DNA of 16,029 nucleotides from Limiplasma sp031556335 (GTDB taxonomy: Bacteria; Bacillota; Clostridia; Christensenellales; Aristaeellaceae): positions 1 through 16,029 of the forward strand of contig JAVBTE010000082.1 in the NCBI GenBank assembly GCA_031556335.1, read 5' to 3'. How positions within the stretch are numbered: the stretch's first letter is position 1; every line of letters begins with the position of its first letter. This document shows, in pieces, positions 7,414 to 13,787 of this stretch. The position numbers and the translations under genes were made by a program. The notes below the pieces were generated by a model that was given only the letters and a program-made list of their open reading frames with translations, did no database searches and was not told where the DNA came from.

Positions 7414-8553
7414 TTATATTTCGTGATAGCTGCCCAAAAACGTGAACTGCTCCGGCCCGGCGCTCAGCTCGCTTAAAAGCCCCAGGGCCTCCTTGTCGTA
7501 CGCCTGGGCCTCCAGGTCAAAATAGAACATGAACTCAAAATCCGTGCCCGGAATGGGCCGGCTTTCCAGCTTGGTCAGGTTCAGGCCCAGGGTGGCGAAC
7601 TTGGCGATCAGGGCGTACAGAGCGCCCGGCTTATGCCGCACCGTGAGCATCAGGCTCATGCGGTCGGCCCCGGGGTAAATTTCCAGCTCCTTGGCAATGC
7701 AAATGAAGCGGGTAAAGTTGCTGTCGCTGTCGGATACGTCCTCCTTCAGCACCTGAAGGCCGTACAGGGCGGCGCAGGCAGGGGAGGAAATGGCGGCCAC
7801 GTCCGCCCGTCCGCTCTGCCTTACCAACGCTGCCGCCGCGGCGGTGTTTTCGCACACGGTGATCTTTACGTCTTTCAGCGTTTTCAAAAACGCGCCGCAC
7901 TGGCCAATGGCCTGCTCGTGGGACACCACCTCCCGGATGCCGGAAAGCGCCGCCCCCGGCGCGGCCAGCAGCCGGTGGTCGATTTTCGTTTTGATGCTGC
8001 GCACGATGAAAAAGCGGTGCTTGCGCATCAAGTCGTATACCTCGGTGACGGAGCCGTAGGAGCTGTTTTCAATGGGCAGCACGCCGTAGCGGCACAGCCC
8101 GCTTTCAATGGCCTGGAACACGCCCTCAAAGCGTTTGAAATACATGATGTCCGGAATGGCGAAGAGCTTGTCGCAGGCCTGCTGGCTGTACGCCCCCTCC
8201 ACACCCTGGCAGGCCACCACGGCCCTTTTGGGGAAAGCCTGGGGGGTCTCCTCCGCCGCCTTTTTCACCGCTTCCTCCAGCCCGCTTTTCCGGGCCAGCA
8301 AACGCTGCTGGTAGCTGCGGCTCAAATCAAACACCGTGTGATACAGTTGTTTGACATACATCACCATGTCCTCATCCGTGCGGGCCAGCACCCGGCTTAG
8401 CACTTCCCTTTCCCGGGCAGGGTCCAGCACAGGCAAACCGTTTTCCTGCTTGTATTTGCCAATCTCCATGGCCAGGCGCATCCGCCACTGGAACGCGTCG
8501 GCCAGCTGCTTGTCGATCTGGTTGATCTCTTCGCGAAGGGAATCGATTTCCAT
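7414..8553 (-). CDS. pheA: P-protein: chorismate mutase / prephenate dehydratase with ACT domain
   Basis: A 379-residue bifunctional enzyme. Residues 1-90 are an AroQ-class chorismate mutase helix bundle (REEINQIDKQL, then RMRLAMEIGKYK), converting chorismate to prephenate. Residues 110-290 are prephenate dehydratase, giving phenylpyruvate: GVEGAYSQ (117-124), PIENSSYGSV (160-169), and the catalytic TRF (281-283). Residues 299-375 are an ACT domain with GALY (310-313) and ESRP (330-333), the motifs that bind phenylalanine for feedback inhibition. The length matches the family. It follows aroB by 41 bases and precedes aroE-aroK by 17. The Shine-Dalgarno sequence is weak (AAGAG), so translation may be lower than for its neighbours. 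As the Phe-branch enzyme, it sits under the Phe/Tyr leader found at the head of the operon. Confidence 0.96.
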   Translation of the reverse strand: MEIDSLREEINQIDKQLADAFQWRMRLAMEIGKYKQENGLPVLDPAREREVLSRVLARTDEDMVMYVKQLYHTVFDLSRSYQQRLLARKSGLEEAVKKAAEETPQAFPKRAVVACQGVEGAYSQQACDKLFAIPDIMYFKRFEGVFQAIESGLCRYGVLPIENSSYGSVTEVYDLMRKHRFFIVRSIKTKIDHRLLAAPGAALSGIREVVSHEQAIGQCGAFLKTLKDVKITVCENTAAAAALVRQSGRADVAAISSPACAALYGLQVLKEDVSDSDSNFTRFICIAKELEIYPGADRMSLMLTVRHKPGALYALIAKFATLGLNLTKLESRPIPGTDFEFMFYFDLEAQAYDKEALGLLSELSAGPEQFTFLGSYHEI

Positions 8554-8594
8554 ATCATCACTCTTTTCATTTCATCCTGGCGGAACCGAAAAAC

Positions 8595-9656
8595 CTATTC
8601 CGCCACCGCCATTTCCACCAAACCGCGAAGTTCCTCCACTGGCACGGGGTGCAGCCCACAGTTTCCGATTTGGGTGGGCAATACCAGCGTCAGGCTGTCC
8701 CCGGCCCGCTTCTTGTCCGACAAAGCCGCCTGGGCCAGCGCTTCCGCCGAATAGGGCGCGGACACCGGCAGGCCGCAGCGGGAAAGGGCGGCAAGGATGC
8801 GCTCCTTGCATTCTTGGGCGCACAACCCCATCCGCCAGGCCATGCGGGCCGCGCAGGCCATGCCCGCCGACACCGCCCTGCCATGGCTCATTTGGTAGTC
8901 GCTCAACCGTTCCATGGCGTGGCCCAGGGTGTGCCCCAGGTTCAAAAGCTGGCGGCTGCCCGTATCAAACTCGTCCTGCGCCACCAGCCGGGCCTTGGCC
9001 TCAACACACCGCCGGATGATCTCCTCGATATGTCCCTCATAGGCCCCGGCCTCCAACCAGGCGAACATTTCCCCGTCCCCCAGCACGCCCATTTTGATGG
9101 CCTCCGCCACCCCGTCCAACACAAATGCCCTGGGCAGGGTGGAAAGCGCATCTGGGTCGCAAAGCACCAAAGAGGGCTGATGGAAGGCCCCGACCAGATT
9201 TTTGCCCGCCGGCAGGTTCACCCCGGTTTTGCCGCCCACGCTGCTGTCCACCATGGAAAGCAAGGTGGTGGGCAATTGCACAAAGCGAATGCCCCGCAAA
9301 TAGGCCGCGGCGGCAAACCCCGCCATGTCCCCCGTTACGCCGCCGCCCAGGGCCAGCGCCAGGTCTGTGCGGGTCAGGCGGGCTTCCGCCAGGGCGTTCA
9401 CCATGCCCTGCCAGGTGGCCAGGGTCTTTTGCGTTTCACCATGGGGAAACACAAACCGGGACACGGCAAAGCCGCTTTTCTCCAGGGAGGCGCAAACCGG
9501 CGCGCCGTACAGCCCGTCCACCCGGTCGTCGGCCATCACCATCAGGCGGCAGGGCTTCCCGTTCAGGGCCAGCAGCTGCGGCCCCGCCTCCCCCAGCAAC
9601 CCCCGCCCGACCCGCACCTCATAGGGCTGCGACGCCGCCACAGGCACGGTTTTCAT
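8595..9656 (-). CDS. aroB: 3-dehydroquinate synthase
   Basis: A 353-residue NAD- and zinc-dependent enzyme that cyclises DAHP to 3-dehydroquinate, the second shikimate step. Signatures are PHGETQKT (71-78), GGGVTGDMAGF (104-114), PTTLLSMVDSSVGGKTGVN (129-147), and the zinc ligands E185 (DGVAEAIKMG), H242 (NLGHTLGHA) and H258 (SHG). Length is typical. The start ATG overlaps the tyrA stop in an ATGA tetranucleotide, so translation is probably coupled to tyrA. The Shine-Dalgarno sequence (GGATGATG) is weak, which fits coupling. Confidence 0.97.
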   Translation of the reverse strand: MKTVPVAASQPYEVRVGRGLLGEAGPQLLALNGKPCRLMVMADDRVDGLYGAPVCASLEKSGFAVSRFVFPHGETQKTLATWQGMVNALAEARLTRTDLALALGGGVTGDMAGFAAAAYLRGIRFVQLPTTLLSMVDSSVGGKTGVNLPAGKNLVGAFHQPSLVLCDPDALSTLPRAFVLDGVAEAIKMGVLGDGEMFAWLEAGAYEGHIEEIIRRCVEAKARLVAQDEFDTGSRQLLNLGHTLGHAMERLSDYQMSHGRAVSAGMACAARMAWRMGLCAQECKERILAALSRCGLPVSAPYSAEALAQAALSDKKRAGDSLTLVLPTQIGNCGLHPVPVEELRGLVEMAVAE

Positions 9657-10501
9657 GCTTCATCATCCTTCCGGTCCGAGCCGGCCTTCTTCTCCCGGCC
9701 ATCCCGAAGCAAGCTTCGCAGCCGTTCCTCGTCGCCGGCGGCCAAAGCGTCCCGGTATTCCTCCAAATGGGCGATGAGCAGGTCCAGCTCTGAAAGCAGC
9801 GGCCCCTGGTCGCACAGAAACAGCTCCGCCCACATGTCCTCGTTCAGGCGGGCCACCCGGGTCATGTCCCGGTAGCTTCCGGCGGAAAAGCCCTGGTGGG
9901 AAAGCGCGGTGGGGCTTTTGACATACGCGCTGGACACCACATGGGCCAGCTGGGAAGTGTAGGCGATGATGCGGTCGTGAATTTCCGGCGTGGTGATGAC
10001 CACCCGGCCAAAGCCCAGCTCCCGCCAGAAGGTTTTCAGGCGGCCCAGCAAAGCGATGTCCGCGCCTTTTGGCGGGGTCAAAATCATGCTGGCGTTTTCA
10101 AACAGGGTTGTGGTGGCATGGTCGAACCCGGAATACTCAATGCCCGCCATGGGATGGCCGCCCACAAAGGTGAAGCCCTTTTCCTGCGCGATGGCCCAAA
10201 TGGGCTGGCACACGGCGGTCTTTACGCCGCTCACGTCCATCACCACCGCGCCCTTTTGGATGACGTCCGCGTGGGAAGCCACATATTCCACCGCCATACG
10301 CGGCCAGGTGGCCACGATGACCATGTCGCAAATGGACAGGCGCTCCTCGGTCAACTCCCCGTCGATGGCGTCCAGCAGACGGGCTTTGTGCAGCACCTGC
10401 GGGCTGACGTCCGTGCCCAACACCGTGTGGGGCGTCAGCTTTTTGATGCACTTGGCGATGGAACCGCCAATCAGGCCTAAGCCGATTACCGCGATGTTCA
10501 T
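9653..10501 (-). CDS. tyrA: Prephenate dehydrogenase without ACT domain
   Basis: A 282-residue enzyme that oxidatively decarboxylates prephenate to 4-hydroxyphenylpyruvate using NAD(P), the Tyr branch. The Rossmann loop is GLGLIGGS (7-14), followed by VSGVKTAV (90-97), GGHPMAG (114-120) and YTSQLAHV (181-188), where H187 is the expected catalytic histidine. It lacks the C-terminal ACT domain found in Bacillus subtilis TyrA (about 370 residues) and ends in a charged tail. Direct feedback by Tyr at an ACT domain is therefore unlikely, leaving the leader attenuator and DAHP synthase as control points. AAAGGAGG precedes the ATG and abuts the aroF stop, with 12 bases between the genes. The placement of both branch enzymes amid general pathway genes shows one Phe/Tyr-oriented operon. 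Confidence 0.95.
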   Translation of the reverse strand: MNIAVIGLGLIGGSIAKCIKKLTPHTVLGTDVSPQVLHKARLLDAIDGELTEERLSICDMVIVATWPRMAVEYVASHADVIQKGAVVMDVSGVKTAVCQPIWAIAQEKGFTFVGGHPMAGIEYSGFDHATTTLFENASMILTPPKGADIALLGRLKTFWRELGFGRVVITTPEIHDRIIAYTSQLAHVVSSAYVKSPTALSHQGFSAGSYRDMTRVARLNEDMWAELFLCDQGPLLSELDLLIAHLEEYRDALAAGDEERLRSLLRDGREKKAGSDRKDDEA

Positions 10502-10513
10502 AGCGTTCCTCCT

Positions 10514-11518
10514 TTACCGGCAGGCGTAGGGCAGCACGCCCCGCACACCCTCCATCAGTTCCTGAAAGGCCGTGGGCGTCAGGGATTGGGCCCCGTCGCA
10601 CAGGGCCCGCTTGGGGTCGTTGTGCACCTCGATCATCAATCCGTCCGCCCCCGCCACGGTGGCGGCCAGGGCCATGGGCTTCACCAGCGAGGCCATGCCC
10701 GTGGCGTGGCTGGGGTCGACAATCACCGGCAAATGGCTTAGCTTTTTCAGTAGCGGCACGGCGGAAAGGTCCAGGGTGTTGCGGGTGGCGGTTTCAAAGG
10801 TGCGGATGCCCCGCTCGCACAGAATGACCTGGCGGTTGCCTCCGGCCATTACATACTCCGCGCTCATCAAAAGCTCTTCCAGGGTGTTGGCCAGGCCCCG
10901 CTTCAGCAAAACGGGCTTGCCCGCATGGCCCAGCTCCTTGAGCATCTCAAAATTCTGCATGTTGCGGGCCCCCACCTGAATCACATCCACTTCCGCGAAC
11001 AAAGGAAGCTGGGACAGGTCCATGATCTCCGTTACCACCGGCAGCCCGGTCAGCCGCTTGGCTTCCAAAAGCAGCTTCAGGCCGTCGCCCCGCAGGCCCT
11101 GGAAAGAATAGGGGGAAGTGCGGGGCTTGAAAGCGCCGCCCCGAAGCAGCGAAGCCCCGGAGGCTTTCACCGCCGTGGCGATGAGGCAAAGCTGCTCCTC
11201 GCTTTCAATGGAGCAGGGCCCGGCGATAACGGAAAAGCCCGGCCCGCCAATGTGGGTATTCCCCACGGAAATCACCGTGTCCTCCTCGTGGAACTTGCGG
11301 TTGGCGTTCTTGTAGGGTTCCTGAACCCGCTTCACGTCCTCCACGATGTCCAGGGCCCGCAGCAGGTCGATATCCACCACGGAGGTATCCCCCACCAGGC
11401 CCAGCACCGTATGGGCCGCGCCCTCGGACACGTGGATGTCCACGTTCAGGCTTTTCAGCCACGCGATCAAATTTTCCTGCTGCTTCATGTCCGTATTCTT
11501 TTTCACGATCACGATCAT
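10514..11518 (-). CDS. aroF: Type I-beta DAHP synthase with N-terminal ferredoxin-like regulatory domain
   Basis: A 334-residue enzyme that condenses phosphoenolpyruvate and erythrose 4-phosphate to DAHP, the committed step of aromatic biosynthesis. Residues 1-70 form the ferredoxin-like domain (MIVIVKK, then LGLVGD) that in Thermotoga maritima mediates Phe/Tyr feedback inhibition. The catalytic barrel has metal ligands C102 (AGPCS), H271 (DPSHATG), E297 (MIEVH) and D308 (CDGAQSL), plus KPRTSPYSFQG (131-141). The start is the ATG at 11518, with AAGGCGG about 8 bases upstream; an upstream GTG at 11545 would precede that site. It is the first structural gene of the operon and begins 43 bases after the attenuator terminator, so its expression depends on read-through. 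Confidence 0.96.
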   Translation of the reverse strand: MIVIVKKNTDMKQQENLIAWLKSLNVDIHVSEGAAHTVLGLVGDTSVVDIDLLRALDIVEDVKRVQEPYKNANRKFHEEDTVISVGNTHIGGPGFSVIAGPCSIESEEQLCLIATAVKASGASLLRGGAFKPRTSPYSFQGLRGDGLKLLLEAKRLTGLPVVTEIMDLSQLPLFAEVDVIQVGARNMQNFEMLKELGHAGKPVLLKRGLANTLEELLMSAEYVMAGGNRQVILCERGIRTFETATRNTLDLSAVPLLKKLSHLPVIVDPSHATGMASLVKPMALAATVAGADGLMIEVHNDPKRALCDGAQSLTPTAFQELMEGVRGVLPYACR

Positions 11519-11561
11519 GGTATTTCCGCCTTTCTTTGGGGCCACCGCCCGGCCTTACACG

Positions 11562-11593
11562 AAAAAACCCTTACGGCATTGGCCGCAAGGGTT
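11562..11593 (-). terminator. Attenuator terminator (segments 3:4) of the aromatic operon
   Basis: On the minus strand, segment 3 CCCTTGCGGC (11591-11582) pairs with segment 4 GCCGTAAGGG (11577-11568) through ten pairs including one G-U, with loop CAAT. Two flanking A-T pairs extend it to 12, and the T-run occupies 11567-11562. It lies between the leader ORF stop and aroF, on the same strand and inside the operon transcript, which is the defining position of an attenuator rather than an end-of-operon terminator. Confidence 0.9.
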
Positions 11594-11646
11594 CATCCTT
11601 TTTCAGATGATACTCAGGAAGCAGCTCAACGCAAAGGAGCCTTACG
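11584..11646 (-). promoter_or_regulatory. Antiterminator pairing (segments 2:3)
   Basis: CGTAAGG of segment 2 (11646-11640) can pair over seven consecutive bases, one a G-U, with CCTTGCG of segment 3 (11590-11584). Forming this helix removes the 5' arm of the terminator. The 49-base interval between the arms contains a small TCATC/GATGA hairpin (11610-11593). The pairing is shown by sequence complementarity; its use in the cell is inferred from the analogy with the trp and pheA attenuators. Confidence 0.7.
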
Positions 11647-11709
11647 CGCAAACGTAAAGCTAAAGTAATAATAAAAGGAGGACGGCATCCTAACTTGTTT
11701 CGCGGTCAT
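11626..11709 (-). CDS. Phe/Tyr-rich leader peptide of the aromatic operon (27 aa)
   Basis: A 27-codon ORF from the ATG at 11709 to the TGA at 11628-11626, too short for usual gene finders. GGGGGAG ends 5 bases before the ATG. Codons 12-20 read F-Y-Y-Y-F-S-F-T-F, seven of nine being Phe or Tyr (TTT TAT TAT TAC TTT AGC TTT ACG TTT), while the remaining residues contain none. It starts about 29 bases after the predicted transcription start and its end overlaps the first RNA hairpin. The pattern is that of E. coli pheL-type leader peptides, where ribosome stalling at scarce charged tRNA decides read-through. The peptide itself probably has no function. An in-frame ATG at codon 8 lacks an adequate ribosome binding site. 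Confidence 0.88.
   Translation of the reverse strand: MTAKQVRMPSSFYYYFSFTFARKAPLR
11639..11660 (-). promoter_or_regulatory. Leader hairpin 1:2 (anti-antiterminator / pause hairpin)
   Basis: GCTTTACG (11660-11653) pairs with CGTAAGGC (11646-11639) through eight base pairs including one G-U, with a 6-base loop. The 5' arm lies in codons 17-19 of the leader peptide, the 3' arm in codons 22-24. A ribosome stalled at Tyr or Phe codons 13-18 would mask the 5' arm; one resting at the stop codon would mask the 3' arm. Both outcomes fit classic attenuation logic. Confidence 0.75.
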
Positions 11710-11744
11710 GGAGGCTCCCCCTTTCGTTGCGTTGCTGTGTGTGC

Positions 11745-11773
11745 ATTATAGCCCGGCCGGGCGCAAATGTCAA
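11745..11773 (-). promoter_or_regulatory. Consensus sigma-A promoter of the aromatic operon
   Basis: TTGACA (11773-11768) and TATAAT (11750-11745) both match consensus perfectly on the minus strand, with a 17-base spacer. Transcription should start near 11738, giving a leader of about 175 bases to the attenuator. The half of the spacer next to the -10 box is a 12-base perfect palindrome (11751-11762, GCCCGG/CCGGGC), which might be an operator. Confidence 0.88.
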
Positions 11774-11814
11774 TGAAAAATCCCGAAAGTGCAAAAGGGG
11801 AACAGCGGCGCGGG

Positions 11815-13089
11815 TCAGCCCGGTTCCTTGACGGGGGCCAGGGGGGCCTCCTCCAGGCCGTCCTTTTCCACCTGGCGCACGCTGGGCATGGCGATGGCCA
11901 CCAGGGCCAGGATGGTGCAGCCCGTGCCGGAAATGATGAACCACACAGGCACGCTGATGCGGTCCGCCAGCATCGCCGAGAAGATAAGGCCAATGGGCAT
12001 GGCCATGGAAACCATGCTGGTATTGAGGCCAAATACGCGGCCCAGGTATTCCGGCGCGATTTTCTCCTGGAGCAGGGCCATGCTGGGGGCGGAATAGAAG
12101 GGCACCACCACGCCCATCAGCGCGCAGAGCACGGCGTAGACCACAAAGCCGCTGGGAGGCAAAAGGCCGCACGCGGCCAGGCCCAGCCCCAACCCGCCCA
12201 TGGCCACAATGATGCTGGCGGCCCGGTTTTTGAACCCACCCGTCATGCCCAGCAGCCCTCCGCCCACCAGCATGCCGATAGAGAAAGTGATCTCCGCGAT
12301 GGACGCTTCCATCAGCCCGCCTCTAAAATGTCCCTTGGCCATGAGGGGAAACAGCGCGTTGGTAGGCGAAAACAGCAGCATATACAGCGCGCCGATCCAC
12401 AAAAGGGCAAACAGGCCCCTGTGCTTTTTCAAAACCCGGTAGCCTTCCACCAATTCCCGCCACATATGCGGCTTTTCGGCGGTTTCCGACTTTTCTTCTT
12501 TTGGCAGCTCCGGAATTTTGATAAAGACCACGGCCAGGGAGGCCGCCACCGCCCCCAGCACATCCAGCAGAATGATGGCGCTGAGGCTCCAGGCCGGATA
12601 CAGCGCCACGGCAATGGCGGTGCCCGCCATATACCCCACGGTTTGCAGCGTTTGGGTATAGCCGGAGCACTTGGTCAAATATTCTTCGGGCACCATCAGG
12701 GGCGTTACCGCGCTGATGGCAGGCGAATGGAAGGCCGTGCCCACGCTGCGCACCGCCAGAATGACCATGACCAGCCAGATGGGCAGCTCCGCGAAAAACG
12801 CGTACACCACCAGCACCAGGCTGGCCGCCGCGATAAACATGTCCGCGCCGATCATGGTCAGCTTGCGGGGCCAGCGGTCCACCAGGGTGCCCGCAAAGCT
12901 GCCCAAAATGGCCGTGGGCAAAAAGCCCATCATCGACGCGATGGACAGCACCGCCGCCGAATTGGTGGTGTTGGTCAAATGCCAGATCAGCGCCATCTGC
13001 ACGGTGGAGCTGGTCAAAAATGAAACCGCCTGCCCTGCCCACAGGGTAAAAAAGGGAGGCCGCCAGGAGGAGCTCTTGGTGTTTTCCAT
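11815..13089 (-). CDS. MFS efflux transporter resembling Mef-type macrolide exporters
   Basis: A 424-residue inner-membrane protein with about 12 hydrophobic segments, the usual size for the major facilitator superfamily. Motif A is GTLVDRWPRK (67-76) between helices 2 and 3. Blocks such as WAGQAVSFLTS (17-27), GTAFHSPAISAVTPLMVPEE (117-136), and PEYLGRVF (346-353) closely follow Mef(A)/Mef(E) proteins as I remember them, so proton-driven drug export is plausible. Substrate cannot be inferred from sequence alone, and many such homologues are not resistance determinants. The ATG at 13089 has GGGAG about 9 bases upstream; an open frame extends to 13233. I saw no confident promoter in the 197-base gap upstream. 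No clear terminator follows it, so transcripts may read into the aromatic leader. Confidence 0.85.
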   Translation of the reverse strand: MENTKSSSWRPPFFTLWAGQAVSFLTSSTVQMALIWHLTNTTNSAAVLSIASMMGFLPTAILGSFAGTLVDRWPRKLTMIGADMFIAAASLVLVVYAFFAELPIWLVMVILAVRSVGTAFHSPAISAVTPLMVPEEYLTKCSGYTQTLQTVGYMAGTAIAVALYPAWSLSAIILLDVLGAVAASLAVVFIKIPELPKEEKSETAEKPHMWRELVEGYRVLKKHRGLFALLWIGALYMLLFSPTNALFPLMAKGHFRGGLMEASIAEITFSIGMLVGGGLLGMTGGFKNRAASIIVAMGGLGLGLAACGLLPPSGFVVYAVLCALMGVVVPFYSAPSMALLQEKIAPEYLGRVFGLNTSMVSMAMPIGLIFSAMLADRISVPVWFIISGTGCTILALVAIAMPSVRQVEKDGLEEAPLAPVKEPG

Positions 13090-13254
13090 TGATCTATTCT
13101 CCCGATTCTCTGTCTTTGCGCTTTCCCGCCCATCAGCATGATATGCCAAATACGGCGCGGCGCGCGTCGCAAGGAGGCTTTTTCGCCCGAAACCTGTACA
13201 GTTATTCGGAACTTTCCGGCAGAATCCTTCCAAAGCGATGGGCTACATCTTACC

Positions 13255-13284
13255 AAAAGAAAACGGCCCTGTCAATGAGGGCCG
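13255..13284 (-). terminator. Rho-independent terminator ending the rsmH-rsmI-GNAT operon
   Basis: On the minus strand CGGCCCT (13284-13278) and AGGGCCG (13270-13264) form a perfect 7-bp GC-rich stem with a 7-base loop, followed by TTTTCTTTT (13263-13255). It begins 2 bases after the GNAT stop codon. Confidence 0.92.
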
Positions 13285-13286
13285 GA

Positions 13287-13787
13287 TTAGAATGCGCCGA
13301 TCTTCTCCCGCTTCATGGGCACAAAGCGGATACCGTTCACCGTCTGCGGCTCCTGCGTCGCCCGGAAACCCAAATGCCGGTAGGCTTCCACCGCAAAGGG
13401 CGAGGAATTGACGGTGACGACATCAAAGGGCCCCGCTTCCTTCCCGCTTTGAAAAAAGGCCAGCATCGCGCCCAGCAGGGCCCGGGCCACGCCTTGGCGG
13501 TGATAGGCCTGGTCCACAAACAGCAAGTGGATATGGGGGCCATGCTCCCGCCGGCTGGCCGCCAGCACCCCGATCAGCTTCTCTTCGCGCAAGCAGGCCC
13601 ACATGGACAGCTCCTTTTGACGCAGCCGCTTTTCCATGGCCTCCAGGGCAATATATCGCTGAAATTCGCGGATGCCTCCCCGGGAATATTCCGGAGCCTC
13701 AAACTGCCGGAACACCTTCCACACCAGGGCCATGGCCTCCGGCAGTCTTTCCGGCGGCAGCGCGCATACCCAGCCGGGCGCTTTCAT
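13287..13787 (-). CDS. GNAT-family N-acetyltransferase
   Basis: A 166-residue protein with the GNAT fold. The acetyl-CoA-binding motif A is LLFVDQAYHRQGVARALL (88-105), with R97-Q98-G99-x-A101 forming the pyrophosphate loop. VNSSPFAVEAYRHLGF (126-141) is the family's typical C-terminal strand-helix signature. It transfers acetyl from acetyl-CoA to an amine; the acceptor is unknown. Its ATG overlaps the rsmI stop as ATGA, so it is translationally coupled to rsmI, and it ends just before a strong terminator. A ribosomal-protein or antibiotic acceptor would be speculation. Confidence 0.9.
   Translation of the reverse strand: MKAPGWVCALPPERLPEAMALVWKVFRQFEAPEYSRGGIREFQRYIALEAMEKRLRQKELSMWACLREEKLIGVLAASRREHGPHIHLLFVDQAYHRQGVARALLGAMLAFFQSGKEAGPFDVVTVNSSPFAVEAYRHLGFRATQEPQTVNGIRFVPMKREKIGAF

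Noticed and set aside
8649..9875. Long plus-strand open frame over aroB and tyrA
   Set aside because: Antisense shadow of aroB and tyrA, both of which show complete active-site motifs. The translation is low-complexity and matches nothing I recognise.
11540..11760. T-box riboswitch upstream of aroF
   Set aside because: GGGCGGTGGC near 11550 looked superficially like the T-box GGTGG element, but the conserved T-box sequence and the Stem I features are absent and the leader is too short. A leader peptide explains the region better.
11767..13023. 418-codon plus-strand open frame over the MFS gene
   Set aside because: Its translation is dominated by His, Gln and Gly, the mirror of hydrophobic membrane codons; the minus frame is a convincing 12-helix transporter.
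13090..13254. Leader peptide or promoter for the Mef-like gene
   Set aside because: Mef-type genes can be attenuated, so I looked, but no short ORF with a ribosome binding site and paired hairpins and no well-spaced -35/-10 pair was convincing. TATCAT near 13141 has no suitable -35.
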